A DNA stretch of 5,876 nucleotides, taken from NCBI GenBank assembly GCA_019136035.1, contig JAGVUW010000397.1, positions 1 through 5,876 of the forward strand, in the 5' to 3' direction. Every line of letters begins with the position of its first letter. The stretch's first letter is position 1. The translations under genes and the position numbers were made by a program. Positions 1 through 4,478 of this stretch are shown one piece after another. The notes under the pieces are model-generated. The model had not been told where the DNA came from, ran no database searches, and saw only the letters and a list, made by a program, of their open reading frames with translations. The stretch comes from Verrucomicrobiota bacterium. Its GTDB lineage: Bacteria; Verrucomicrobiota; Lentisphaeria; Oligosphaerales; JAFGRS01.

Positions 1-1
1 C

Positions 2-367
2 GAGACCATTCACGCGGCCGGACGGCCCGCCATCCTGCACTCGTGCGGCAACGCCAGCGAGATCATCGACGACGTCATCGACACCATGCGCTACGACGGC
101 CGACACTCGTACGAGGACGCCATCCAGCCGGTCGAGGAGGCCTACGAGGCCTACAACCGGCGCATCGCCGTCCTCGGCGGCATCGACGTCGACTTCGTGG
201 TGCGCTCGACGCCGGCGGCCGTCTACCGCCGCGCCCGGGCCATGCTCGAGCAGACCGCGGCGCGCGGCGCCTACGCCCTCGGCACCGGCAACAGCGTCCC
301 GGAGTACGTGCCGCCGGAGAACTTCGCGGCACTGGCCTGGGCCGCCGTGGAGCACCGCGTCGGCTGA
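2..367 (+). CDS. URO-D superfamily protein (uroporphyrinogen decarboxylase / corrinoid methyltransferase-like), C-terminal part
   Basis: The open frame enters from the left edge and ends at TGA 365-367, giving 121 C-terminal residues. Seen: HSCGN (residues 13-17 of the fragment), RHSYEDAIQPVEE (34-46), RIAVLGGIDVD (54-64) and YALGTGNSVPEYVP (91-104). This order is typical of the URO-D fold: HSCGN on a core strand, a histidine/acidic segment, a GG(I/V)D strand, then the glycine-rich 'GTGNS(V/I)P' loop before the last helices. Known: the superfamily contains uroporphyrinogen III decarboxylase of haem synthesis and zinc-dependent corrinoid:thiol methyltransferases of the MtaA/CmuA type. The fragment has an HxC pair (His13, Cys15), as in the zinc site of the methyltransferases, but the later loop reads GTGNS, without the cysteine usually found there. 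Divergent environmental paralogs of this kind have no assigned substrate, so no gene symbol is given. It is probably cytoplasmic. The next gene converges on it. Confidence 0.88.
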   Translation, partial: ETIHAAGRPAILHSCGNASEIIDDVIDTMRYDGRHSYEDAIQPVEEAYEAYNRRIAVLGGIDVDFVVRSTPAAVYRRARAMLEQTAARGAYALGTGNSVPEYVPPENFAALAWAAVEHRVG

Positions 368-392
368 GGCCAGCCGCCGCCACAGCCGAATA

Positions 393-408
393 CGGCGCAT
401 GGGCGCCG
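393..408 (+). terminator. Weak hairpin after the URO-D gene
   Basis: A perfect 6-bp stem, CGGCGC (393-398) and GCGCCG (403-408), closes a 4-nt ATGG loop 25 nt after the stop of the URO-D gene. No T-run follows, so intrinsic termination is uncertain. In GC-rich genomes such short stems are common by chance. Confidence 0.25.
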
Positions 409-423
409 GGTATGGCAGCGCGG

Positions 424-528
424 GACATCGCTCGCCACCGGTGTGGAGCGCGAGTGTCCACAGACGCGGGTGCGTCCACGAGCCGCAACGGCATCGACAG
501 CACACCAACGCGGTCTTTCGTGCGAGCC
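424..528 (+). repeat. Dispersed repeat, copy 1 (about 105 nt)
   Basis: This copy runs from GACATCG (424) to GAGCC (524-528) and is the same length as copy 3 (5678-5782). Shared blocks with copy 3 are GACATC, CTCGCC, GCGAGTG, CCACAGACGCG, GCGTCCACGAGCCG and the closing GAGCC. The core is shared with copy 2 as well. It can fold two small hairpins: CTCGC (431-435) with GCGAG (450-454), and GACGC (463-467) with GCGTC (472-476). The second hairpin loop differs from the other copies (GGGT here, AA-centred there), but the stem still pairs. The repeat lies between two convergent genes. A degenerate inverted match exists between 424-438 and 520-534, but copies 2 and 3 do not show it. Confidence 0.75.
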
Positions 529-550
529 GAGGTCACCGGCGCGGCCAGCA

Positions 551-573
551 GGTCGCGCTCGGCTCGCGCGACC
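551..573. other. Intergenic 7-bp hairpin flanked by direct repeats
   Basis: GGTCGCG (551-557) pairs perfectly with CGCGACC (567-573) around a 9-nt loop. The octamer CACCGGCG appears on both sides, starting near 534 and near 573. The structure sits between the dispersed repeat and the tandem repeat. Its role is unknown: it may belong to the repeat unit, or simply reflect the high GC content. Confidence 0.35.
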
Positions 574-583
574 ACCGGCGACG

Positions 584-628
584 CCCGGGTCTCCCCGGGT
601 CTCCCCTGGTGTCCCTGGTGTCCCTGGC
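584..628. repeat. Short tandem repeat, 10-nt units decaying to 9 nt
   Basis: CCCGGGTCTC occurs twice exactly (584-593, 594-603), followed by the variant CCCTGGTGTC (604-613), a 9-nt CCTGGTGTC (614-622) and a partial CCTGGC (623-628). It lies just downstream of the methyltransferase stop codon. On the minus strand it could read as Gly-Thr-Pro-Gly-like collagenous peptide, but no real gene supports that reading. Confidence 0.7.
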
Positions 629-635
629 GGGACAC
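618..635 (-). terminator. Perfect 7-bp hairpin right after the methyltransferase stop
   Basis: GTGTCCC (618-624) and GGGACAC (629-635) form a perfect stem with a TGGC loop. The stem begins 6 nt past the TAG (642-644, minus strand) of the methyltransferase gene. There is no T-tract, so it may act as an mRNA 3'-end stabiliser or weak bidirectional terminator between the two convergent genes. It overlaps the last units of the tandem repeat. Confidence 0.45.
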
Positions 636-641
636 GCGATC

Positions 642-1646
642 CTAGGCAGGCGAGGTCGCTGGCGCGCTGGCCGCCGGCAGCGCCTCCCAGGTGTGTCGGA
701 AGTGCTGCACCGGCGTCGGCTCGCCGCGGAACTGCCAGAGCTGCGAGGCCGGCCCCAGGAAGCTGGCCATGAACCACAGGGTATGCCAGGGATGGCACAC
801 CAGGTGCCGCAGCAGCACCGCGTCGAAGCGCCACTGCCGCCACATGGCGCGGCGGAAGAGCCTGAGCCAGTCCTCGGCAGTCCAGCCGTAGTCGCGGGTG
901 CCATCGACCTCACGAATCTGCCGGAAGAAGCCCTCGGCACAGCGCGCGAGCTGCCCGGGAACCGGGTAGTAGCCGCCGTAGCCGCGGTGCAGGATGGCGA
1001 AGTGGAAGCCCTCGGGGTCGCGCCACTGCCGCAGCGGCGACCGCAAACACTTCTCCGGCGACACCGCCGCGCCCCGGAAGTGCAGCGTCGTCGTCACCAG
1101 ACGCCGCGACGGCGAGGCCGGGTCGAGCAGTCCTGCCAGCAGGGCGAACATCTCGCGGTAGATGGGGTCCTGCCGGCCGGCCAGGGCGTCGGTCGGCTGA
1201 CAGAAGTGCTCCAGGGCGCCGTTGATGACGATGCCGTCGAAGCGACCCAACCACGACGCCGGCAGAGCCCGGTAGTCCGAGAGGACCACCCGCAGGCCGC
1301 GCGCCTTGCAGACCGCGTACTGGTCCGGCGAGATGGTCACGCCGGTGGCCTCACAGCCGCGCGCCGCCGCGGCGCGCAGGAGGGTCCCCAGACCGCAGCC
1401 GATCTCCAGGAGACGGAAGCCCGGACCGGCGCCCAGTTCATCCAGGAGGTAGGCGTGCTGACGGCGCTGCGCTTCGTGGTAGTCCGCGCGCGGGGCGCCG
1501 TCGTAGATGCCCTCGGTGTAGTCCTCGACACCGGCCAGGGCCGAGACGCCCGTCAGGTGGTAGCAGTGCTTGACTATGGCCGCGACCTCGGCAAGCGCCG
1601 CCGCTGATTCGGCCGTATCACACGGCGCCCCGTCCTGAACCATCAT
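642..1646 (-). CDS. Class I SAM-dependent methyltransferase, cyclopropane-fatty-acid-synthase-like
   Basis: A 334-residue cytoplasmic protein. Seen: the SAM-binding glycine motif LLEIGCGLG (79-87), then TGVTISPDQ (101-109), which corresponds to the 'GVTLSPEQ' segment of CFA-synthase relatives, and a motif II/III-like stretch FDGIVINGALEHF (136-148). Upstream, EDYTEGIYDG...YHEAQRRQHAYLLDELG (41-72) resembles the segment that precedes motif I in this group. The C-terminal half (GYYPVPGQL, REVDGTRDYGWTAEDWLRLF) resembles the CFA-synthase lid region. Known: this fold transfers methyl or methylene from S-adenosylmethionine. The acceptor here is not evident; a lipid is only a guess. Start: two ATGs at 1646 and 1643. 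GAGGTG at 1655-1660 lies 8 nt before the ATG at 1646, which favours that one over the longer open frame reaching 1751, which would run into the preceding terminator. It is converging with the URO-D gene and separated from the upstream porin by a terminator. Confidence 0.87.
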   Translation of the reverse strand: MMVQDGAPCDTAESAAALAEVAAIVKHCYHLTGVSALAGVEDYTEGIYDGAPRADYHEAQRRQHAYLLDELGAGPGFRLLEIGCGLGTLLRAAAARGCEATGVTISPDQYAVCKARGLRVVLSDYRALPASWLGRFDGIVINGALEHFCQPTDALAGRQDPIYREMFALLAGLLDPASPSRRLVTTTLHFRGAAVSPEKCLRSPLRQWRDPEGFHFAILHRGYGGYYPVPGQLARCAEGFFRQIREVDGTRDYGWTAEDWLRLFRRAMWRQWRFDAVLLRHLVCHPWHTLWFMASFLGPASQLWQFRGEPTPVQHFRHTWEALPAASAPATSPA

Positions 1647-1684
1647 CGCAGACACACCTCGCTGTATGCCCGGAAAGAGTCTTG

Positions 1685-1712
1685 ATCGTAGCACGCCGGC
1701 GCCAAAAGGCAA
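1685..1712 (-). promoter_or_regulatory. Sigma-70-like promoter of the methyltransferase gene
   Basis: On the minus strand, TTGCCT (plus 1707-1712) and TACGAT (plus 1685-1690) are separated by 16 nt. Each matches the sigma-70 consensus at 4 of 6 positions. Placement fits: after the porin terminator and about 40 nt before the chosen start codon. Confidence 0.5.
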
Positions 1713-1755
1713 GGGGGTGCGACGCCGCCGGCCGGCCCTCCCCTCGGGCAAAGGA

Positions 1756-1786
1756 ACGGCCCGCCCCGGGTTTCGGGGCGGGCCGT
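1756..1786 (-). terminator. Strong intrinsic terminator of the porin gene
   Basis: A perfect 12-bp GC-rich stem, ACGGCCCGCCCC (1756-1767) and GGGGCGGGCCGT (1775-1786), closes a 7-nt loop. On the minus strand it begins 36 nt after the porin stop and is followed by TCCTTTG, a moderately T-rich tail. The plus-strand side has no T-run, so it acts mainly on the minus strand. It separates the porin transcript from the methyltransferase promoter. Confidence 0.85.
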
Positions 1787-1822
1787 ATTGATGACCGGCG
1801 GTCAGGCTCGCTCCGACCGTGA

Positions 1823-2593
1823 TCAGAACGTGAAGGACATGCCGAGGCCGCCGAAGAGGACGTCGGAGTCGCCATAGGCCTGCCGGCCAAGGCGCTCAAC
1901 ATCGCCGTCGAGCAGCTCGGTGTAGCCGGTGTAGGCGCGCAGCGTCAGGTAGTCGGTCATGGCGTACTCAAGGGTCGCCTGCACCAGCATGTCCGACTCG
2001 GAGCTGTGGGCGCGTTCGCCGTAGTAGTACTCGTGGTAGTTGTTGGTGCCCCAGCCCAGGCCGCCGGAGAGGATCAGGCTCAGCCGCTCGGTCATGGCGA
2101 AGGCGTGCTCGACGCCGGCATTGAGGTACCAGCCGTCCGCTTCGTCGACGTCGTAGTAGGCGGTCAGCGACGGCGACAGGATCATGCACGGGAAGGTGAC
2201 ACCGCCGTAGACCTCGCCGGTGCTCTCGCAGCTCGAGTAGGTGTACCAGAGGAAGCCGGCCTCGAGGTCGACGCCCTCCATCGGCGACATGGCGTAGCTC
2301 AGGCTGTAGTCGACCTCCTGGAGGCGGAAGTCGTCCTCGCCGGCCTCATTGATGTCCGTGGTGTCGATGTTGCCCCAGACATTGAGGCTCAGGTCACCCA
2401 TGGAGACCGTCACCGACGGCTGCAGCACCGGCTCGTCCGTGAGGAGCATGCCGCGCCAGACGTAGTGCGACAGCCAGTCAACCGAGGTTTCCAGGGTGAT
2501 CTTCTCTCCCGCCTGCATGCTGGGCATCAGACCGAGAAGCGCCCCGGTCGCCACCAGTCCCGCTGCCATCCGGCGGAGATGTACCTTCACCAT
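1823..2593 (-). CDS. Outer-membrane beta-barrel protein, TorF/Gcw_chp porin-like
   Basis: A 256-residue precursor. A signal peptide is visible: basic MVKVHLRR, a hydrophobic AAGLVATGALLGL, and an AxA-type site after SMQA (residue 28). The mature part alternates polar and aromatic residues as in beta strands: SVDWLSHYVWRG (37-48), VLQPSVTVSMGDLSLNVWGN (56-75), DYSLSYA (95-101), GFLWYTYS (113-120), SLTAYYDVD (142-150). It ends in GGLGMSFTF, a C-terminal Phe being the usual sorting signal for outer-membrane barrels. The 'YVWRG' start and 'vWgN' strand resemble the TorF/Gcw_chp putative porin family; family assignment is by eye. Cys122 and Cys136 could form a disulfide in a loop. Role inferred: passive diffusion or a structural barrel; substrate unknown. 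Start chosen at 2593: AGGAAAGG lies upstream and the signal peptide begins there, although the frame stays open to 2839. Monocistronic, with a long leader and a strong terminator. Confidence 0.85.
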   Translation of the reverse strand: MVKVHLRRMAAGLVATGALLGLMPSMQAGEKITLETSVDWLSHYVWRGMLLTDEPVLQPSVTVSMGDLSLNVWGNIDTTDINEAGEDDFRLQEVDYSLSYAMSPMEGVDLEAGFLWYTYSSCESTGEVYGGVTFPCMILSPSLTAYYDVDEADGWYLNAGVEHAFAMTERLSLILSGGLGWGTNNYHEYYYGERAHSSESDMLVQATLEYAMTDYLTLRAYTGYTELLDGDVERLGRQAYGDSDVLFGGLGMSFTF

Positions 2594-2713
2594 GATCCAG
2601 ACCCTTTCCTTCAACAGACACGACCCGCAGACCTTCAACCGCGCAACCGCGAGCACGCACACCCGCCAGCCGCCGGCGCGTGGCGGCGCTGCACGACCAC
2701 CACACGAAATCCT

Positions 2714-2741
2714 AACGTAGCGGCCCGTGCAGGTCCTGCAA
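2714..2741 (-). promoter_or_regulatory. Possible porin promoter overlapping an inverted repeat
   Basis: On the minus strand, TTGCAG (plus 2736-2741) and TACGTT (plus 2714-2719) are separated by 16 nt, giving a leader of roughly 115 nt before the porin start. The -35 element is a poor match. A perfect inverted repeat TGCAGG-T-CCTGCA (2728-2740) covers the -35 and spacer and could be an operator. Confidence 0.3.
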
Positions 2742-2863
2742 GCCTTCTCGAGCGGCGCGCCGGGCTGCCCGGACGTCCTGACGACTGGCCGGCGCGCGGA
2801 CGGGCCGGAAGCCGGCGCCACCGGCGCCACGACGCACATCGCGCCTTCCCGATCCCGCGTCGG

Positions 2864-3820
2864 CTACCCGGGCATCCGCATCCCGGGGTGGGGGTCCTCT
2901 GTCTTCGCTTCGCGCGACGGCGTTCCATGAGTCGTATAGCCGAACAGGCGGAGCTTCGCCTTCAGGAGGCCGTCAAGGGCCGGCAGGTCGCGCGGATACA
3001 CCGACACGAGCCGCTTGCCCTCCTGCTGGTAGAGGGTCTGTTTCTTGTACATGCTCATCTTGTACTGAGGCGTGTCGAGGCCCCAGTACTCGATATACAG
3101 GTCGAGTTCAGGGAGGTAGAAGTCGGGACGGATCTGGAACTCGCCAATGATCCGGTACTTGGCGTCGTAGCGGTAGGCCAGGCCGTACGCGGTGAGCCAG
3201 TCGGCGATGCGACGCTCACCTTCGGACTGCACGACCGTGCCGTCGCGGGCCTCGATAGTCTTGTTGATCTCGACCTGCATCTCGAAATTGCGGCGTTGGA
3301 GGAAGGTCTCGTCGAAACAGCGATCGCAGAACACACGCTGGAACGCCTGGTCGGAACGAGCGTACTCTTCGGCGCTGACCCCTTGGCCACAGCGCTGACA
3401 GCGGCGCTGGACTGCGTCTGCGGCGATGCGCATGGCCTCCTCGATGAAGGCGACAGCGGCACTCGCGTCGCTCCTGAGGTAGCCCTTCTCGGACGGATTG
3501 GCCGCCAGGTCGCGAAGATCGTGCAGGCAACCCTCGGCGGAGGCCCCGTACGCCTTGAGCGCACGGATCGCGTACTGCCGCGTTTGCGCGTGCGGGTCGC
3601 GTCGGACCACGGGCGCCAGCGCGGCCACGGCGGCAGCCTGGTCCACCCCCATCCACGCCAGTTTCCCCAGGGCCGATGCCGACAAGCGCCGGACGTTCGC
3701 GGAGGACGAGCCAAGGAACTCCAACAACTCACCGAAGGCGCCAACCTCACCCTCCCGGCCAATGGCCACGGCACGTTCGGAAAGCCGCTTCTCGAGGTGT
3801 CGGTCCATCGGGTTCTTCAT
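2864..3820 (-). CDS. HEAT-like repeat / zinc knuckle / PD-(D/E)XK nuclease protein
   Basis: A 318-residue protein from ATG 3820. Domains in order: charged N-terminus; HEAT-like helical pairs (about 24-130; NVRRLSASALGKLA 42-55, TRQYAIRALKAYG 80-92, SDASAAVAFIEEAM 117-130); a four-cysteine site, CQRC (141-144) and CDRC (165-168); and a nuclease domain (about 195-295) with SEGERRIADWL (199-209), RPDFYLPELDLYIEYWG (231-247) and MYKKQTLYQQEGKRLV (257-272). Putative catalytic residues are E202, D233, E244 and K260, the layout of the PD-(D/E)XK modules at the C-terminus of UvrD/helicase IV-like proteins. Inferred role: DNA cleavage or repair, with HEAT helices as protein or DNA scaffold; no biological function is known to me. 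Start: GAGGGGGTGGGC precedes ATG 3820, leaving an 8-nt gap after GAGG; an in-frame ATG at 3892 would add 24 low-complexity residues and lies just downstream of the promoter, so it is not excluded. The last ~20 residues (THGTPSREAKTEDPHPGMRMPG) fall outside the domain and end in a CCCGGG hairpin. Confidence 0.82.
   Translation of the reverse strand: MKNPMDRHLEKRLSERAVAIGREGEVGAFGELLEFLGSSSANVRRLSASALGKLAWMGVDQAAAVAALAPVVRRDPHAQTRQYAIRALKAYGASAEGCLHDLRDLAANPSEKGYLRSDASAAVAFIEEAMRIAADAVQRRCQRCGQGVSAEEYARSDQAFQRVFCDRCFDETFLQRRNFEMQVEINKTIEARDGTVVQSEGERRIADWLTAYGLAYRYDAKYRIIGEFQIRPDFYLPELDLYIEYWGLDTPQYKMSMYKKQTLYQQEGKRLVSVYPRDLPALDGLLKAKLRLFGYTTHGTPSREAKTEDPHPGMRMPG
2867..2887 (-). terminator. CCCGGG hairpin at the nuclease gene's stop
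   Basis: CCCGGG at 2867-2872 and again at 2882-2887 can pair (6 bp) around a 9-nt loop. On the minus strand the hairpin covers the last codons and abuts the TAG at 2864-2866. No T-run follows. The direct duplicate CCGGCGCCA lies some 45 nt further on (near 2812-2831). It may define the transcript end or simply reflect high GC. Confidence 0.3.
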
Positions 3821-3913
3821 GCCCACCCCCTCTGCCTGAGCATCGACGCGCGCAGCAAAGTCAGCCGCCACCATGGCAAACCTGGCCGCCATCGCCCACC
3901 CACAATACTAATA

Positions 3914-3942
3914 CCTATAAGCCTAAATGCGATTCGATGCAA
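3914..3942 (-). promoter_or_regulatory. Promoter of the nuclease gene in an AT-rich island
   Basis: On the minus strand, TTGCAT (plus 3937-3942) and TATAGG (plus 3914-3919) are separated by 17 nt. The stretch 3902-3928 is clearly AT-rich within GC-rich surroundings, the typical look of a promoter. Transcription would start near 3907, just upstream of the alternative start at 3892 and about 85 nt upstream of the preferred start at 3820. Confidence 0.55.
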
Positions 3943-4285
3943 GTCGCAGAGGCGGCTTTCCCGCCGCTCGGCCGCTCCGCGCCTGGCAGTCCTTCCCTTC
4001 GACAGACGCGAACGCGTCCACGAGCCGGGGCGGCGTCGGCAGCACCACGCCGCGATCGTTCCTGCGCAACGCCAGGCACCGTGGAGCGTCACCCCGCGCT
4101 GCCCCAGGCCCCGGCGATGCGCAGCATGCGGCCATGTCCTGTCGCAGCGCCGCGGTGTCGTGATGGTGCCCGTGGCCGTCATGGATCGCCGCGCCGCGGC
4201 GAGCGCGGTGCCAGTACTCCGGGTCGTGTTCCTGGGCCTTTCGGAAGTGCAGCGGGTTGGCGTCGTGCGACTCGCAACCGTGCAT
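3923..4285 (-). CDS. Candidate small His/Cys-rich protein, 3' end merged with the repeat
   Basis: I do not recognise this protein. From ATG 4285 the frame gives 120 residues. The first ~55 look most gene-like: MHGCESHDANPLHFRKAQEH (1-20), then DPEYWHRARR, a histidine cluster HDGHGHHHD (36-44) and ALRQDMAACC. Cys and His residues suggest metal binding, an inference only. Support for a gene: GGAGG sits exactly 8 nt before the ATG, a promoter candidate lies at 4332-4360, and third codon positions are GC-rich. Against: the second half (about residues 75-120) is the minus-strand reading of dispersed repeat copy 2 plus a hairpin, so the real stop was probably lost or moved. It could be a gene whose 3' end was replaced by the repeat, or a chance open frame in GC-rich DNA. 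It is divergent from the sialidase-like gene. Confidence 0.35.
   Translation of the reverse strand: MHGCESHDANPLHFRKAQEHDPEYWHRARRGAAIHDGHGHHHDTAALRQDMAACCASPGPGAARGDAPRCLALRRNDRGVVLPTPPRLVDAFASVEGKDCQARSGRAAGKPPLRLASNRI
3951..3965 (-). terminator. Terminator-like hairpin at the end of repeat copy 2
   Basis: GGCGG (3951-3955) and CCGCC (3961-3965) close a CTTTC loop (GAAAG on the minus strand). It lies between repeat copy 2 and the nuclease promoter, where a stop for minus-strand transcription from the small reading frame would be expected. The following minus-strand bases, TCTGCG, are not a T-run. Confidence 0.4.
4000..4073 (+). repeat. Dispersed repeat, copy 2 (core and right half)
   Basis: The core ACAGACGCGAACGCGTCC and the following ACGAGCCGGGGCGG (4003-4034) are identical to copy 3. 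The right half (to about 4073) aligns with copy 1 with no gap up to CAACGCC, including GCGATCGTTCCTGCG against GCGGTCTTTCGTGCG. The stem GACGCG (4005-4010) / CGCGTC (4013-4018) is present. To the left of 4000 it does not match the other two copies: the CTCGCC...GGCGAG hairpin is missing and a different one stands at 3951-3965, so this may be a different end variant. Confidence 0.72.
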
Positions 4286-4331
4286 GCGTGCGGCCTCCAC
4301 AGGGTCGGCGGGAGGCGTCTCAGCCTACCAC

Positions 4332-4360
4332 CCCATAGACGCCATCGGCACGGCAGGCAA
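4332..4360 (-). promoter_or_regulatory. Possible promoter of the small minus-strand frame
   Basis: On the minus strand, TTGCCT (plus 4355-4360) and TATGGG (plus 4332-4337) are 17 nt apart. The -35 hexamer is identical to the methyltransferase one. The -10 is weak (TAT only). It lies about 45 nt before the GGAGG-preceded ATG at 4285. Confidence 0.3.
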
Positions 4361-4380
4361 CCGTCTGAACCGGCCGCGGC

Positions 4381-4408
4381 ATGACAGAACACCGAACCGC
4401 GGTAGATT
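4381..4408 (+). promoter_or_regulatory. Promoter of the sialidase-like gene
   Basis: ATGACA (4381-4386; 5 of 6 to TTGACA) and TAGATT (4403-4408; 4 of 6 to TATAAT) are separated by 16 nt. Predicted transcription start is near 4415, giving a leader of about 65 nt to the start codon. It is divergent from the candidate promoter at 4332-4360. Confidence 0.5.
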
Positions 4409-4478
4409 CAGACAAGGCCCGACCGGCACGCCGCAGCGCGGGCCGACGACAGGTCGACAGACATCAGGAGCCATGGCG

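Noticed and set aside
424..534. Terminal inverted repeats of a MITE at repeat copy 1
   Set aside because: GACATCGCTCGCCAC (424-438) and the reverse complement of 520-534 match only with two indels, and copies 2 and 3 lack the feature.
583..640. Collagen-like Gly-Thr-Pro-Gly peptide on the minus strand
   Set aside because: It arises only from the short tandem repeat just after a stop codon, and has no ribosome binding site or supporting gene structure.
399..1607. Long plus-strand open frame (402 codons) across the methyltransferase region
   Set aside because: It is antisense to a gene with clear SAM-binding motifs, is Arg/Gln-rich, crosses the repeat and has no recognisable domain. Long antisense frames are expected at this GC content.
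2594..2839. N-terminal extension of the porin-like gene to 2839
   Set aside because: The extra 82 residues are Arg/Cys-rich and would bury the signal peptide that begins at 2593.
2006..4384. Very long plus-strand open frame (792 codons)
   Set aside because: It runs antisense through the porin, an intergenic region, the nuclease and repeat copy 2. The opposite strand carries a signal peptide, nuclease motifs, promoters and ribosome binding sites, so this frame is a shadow.
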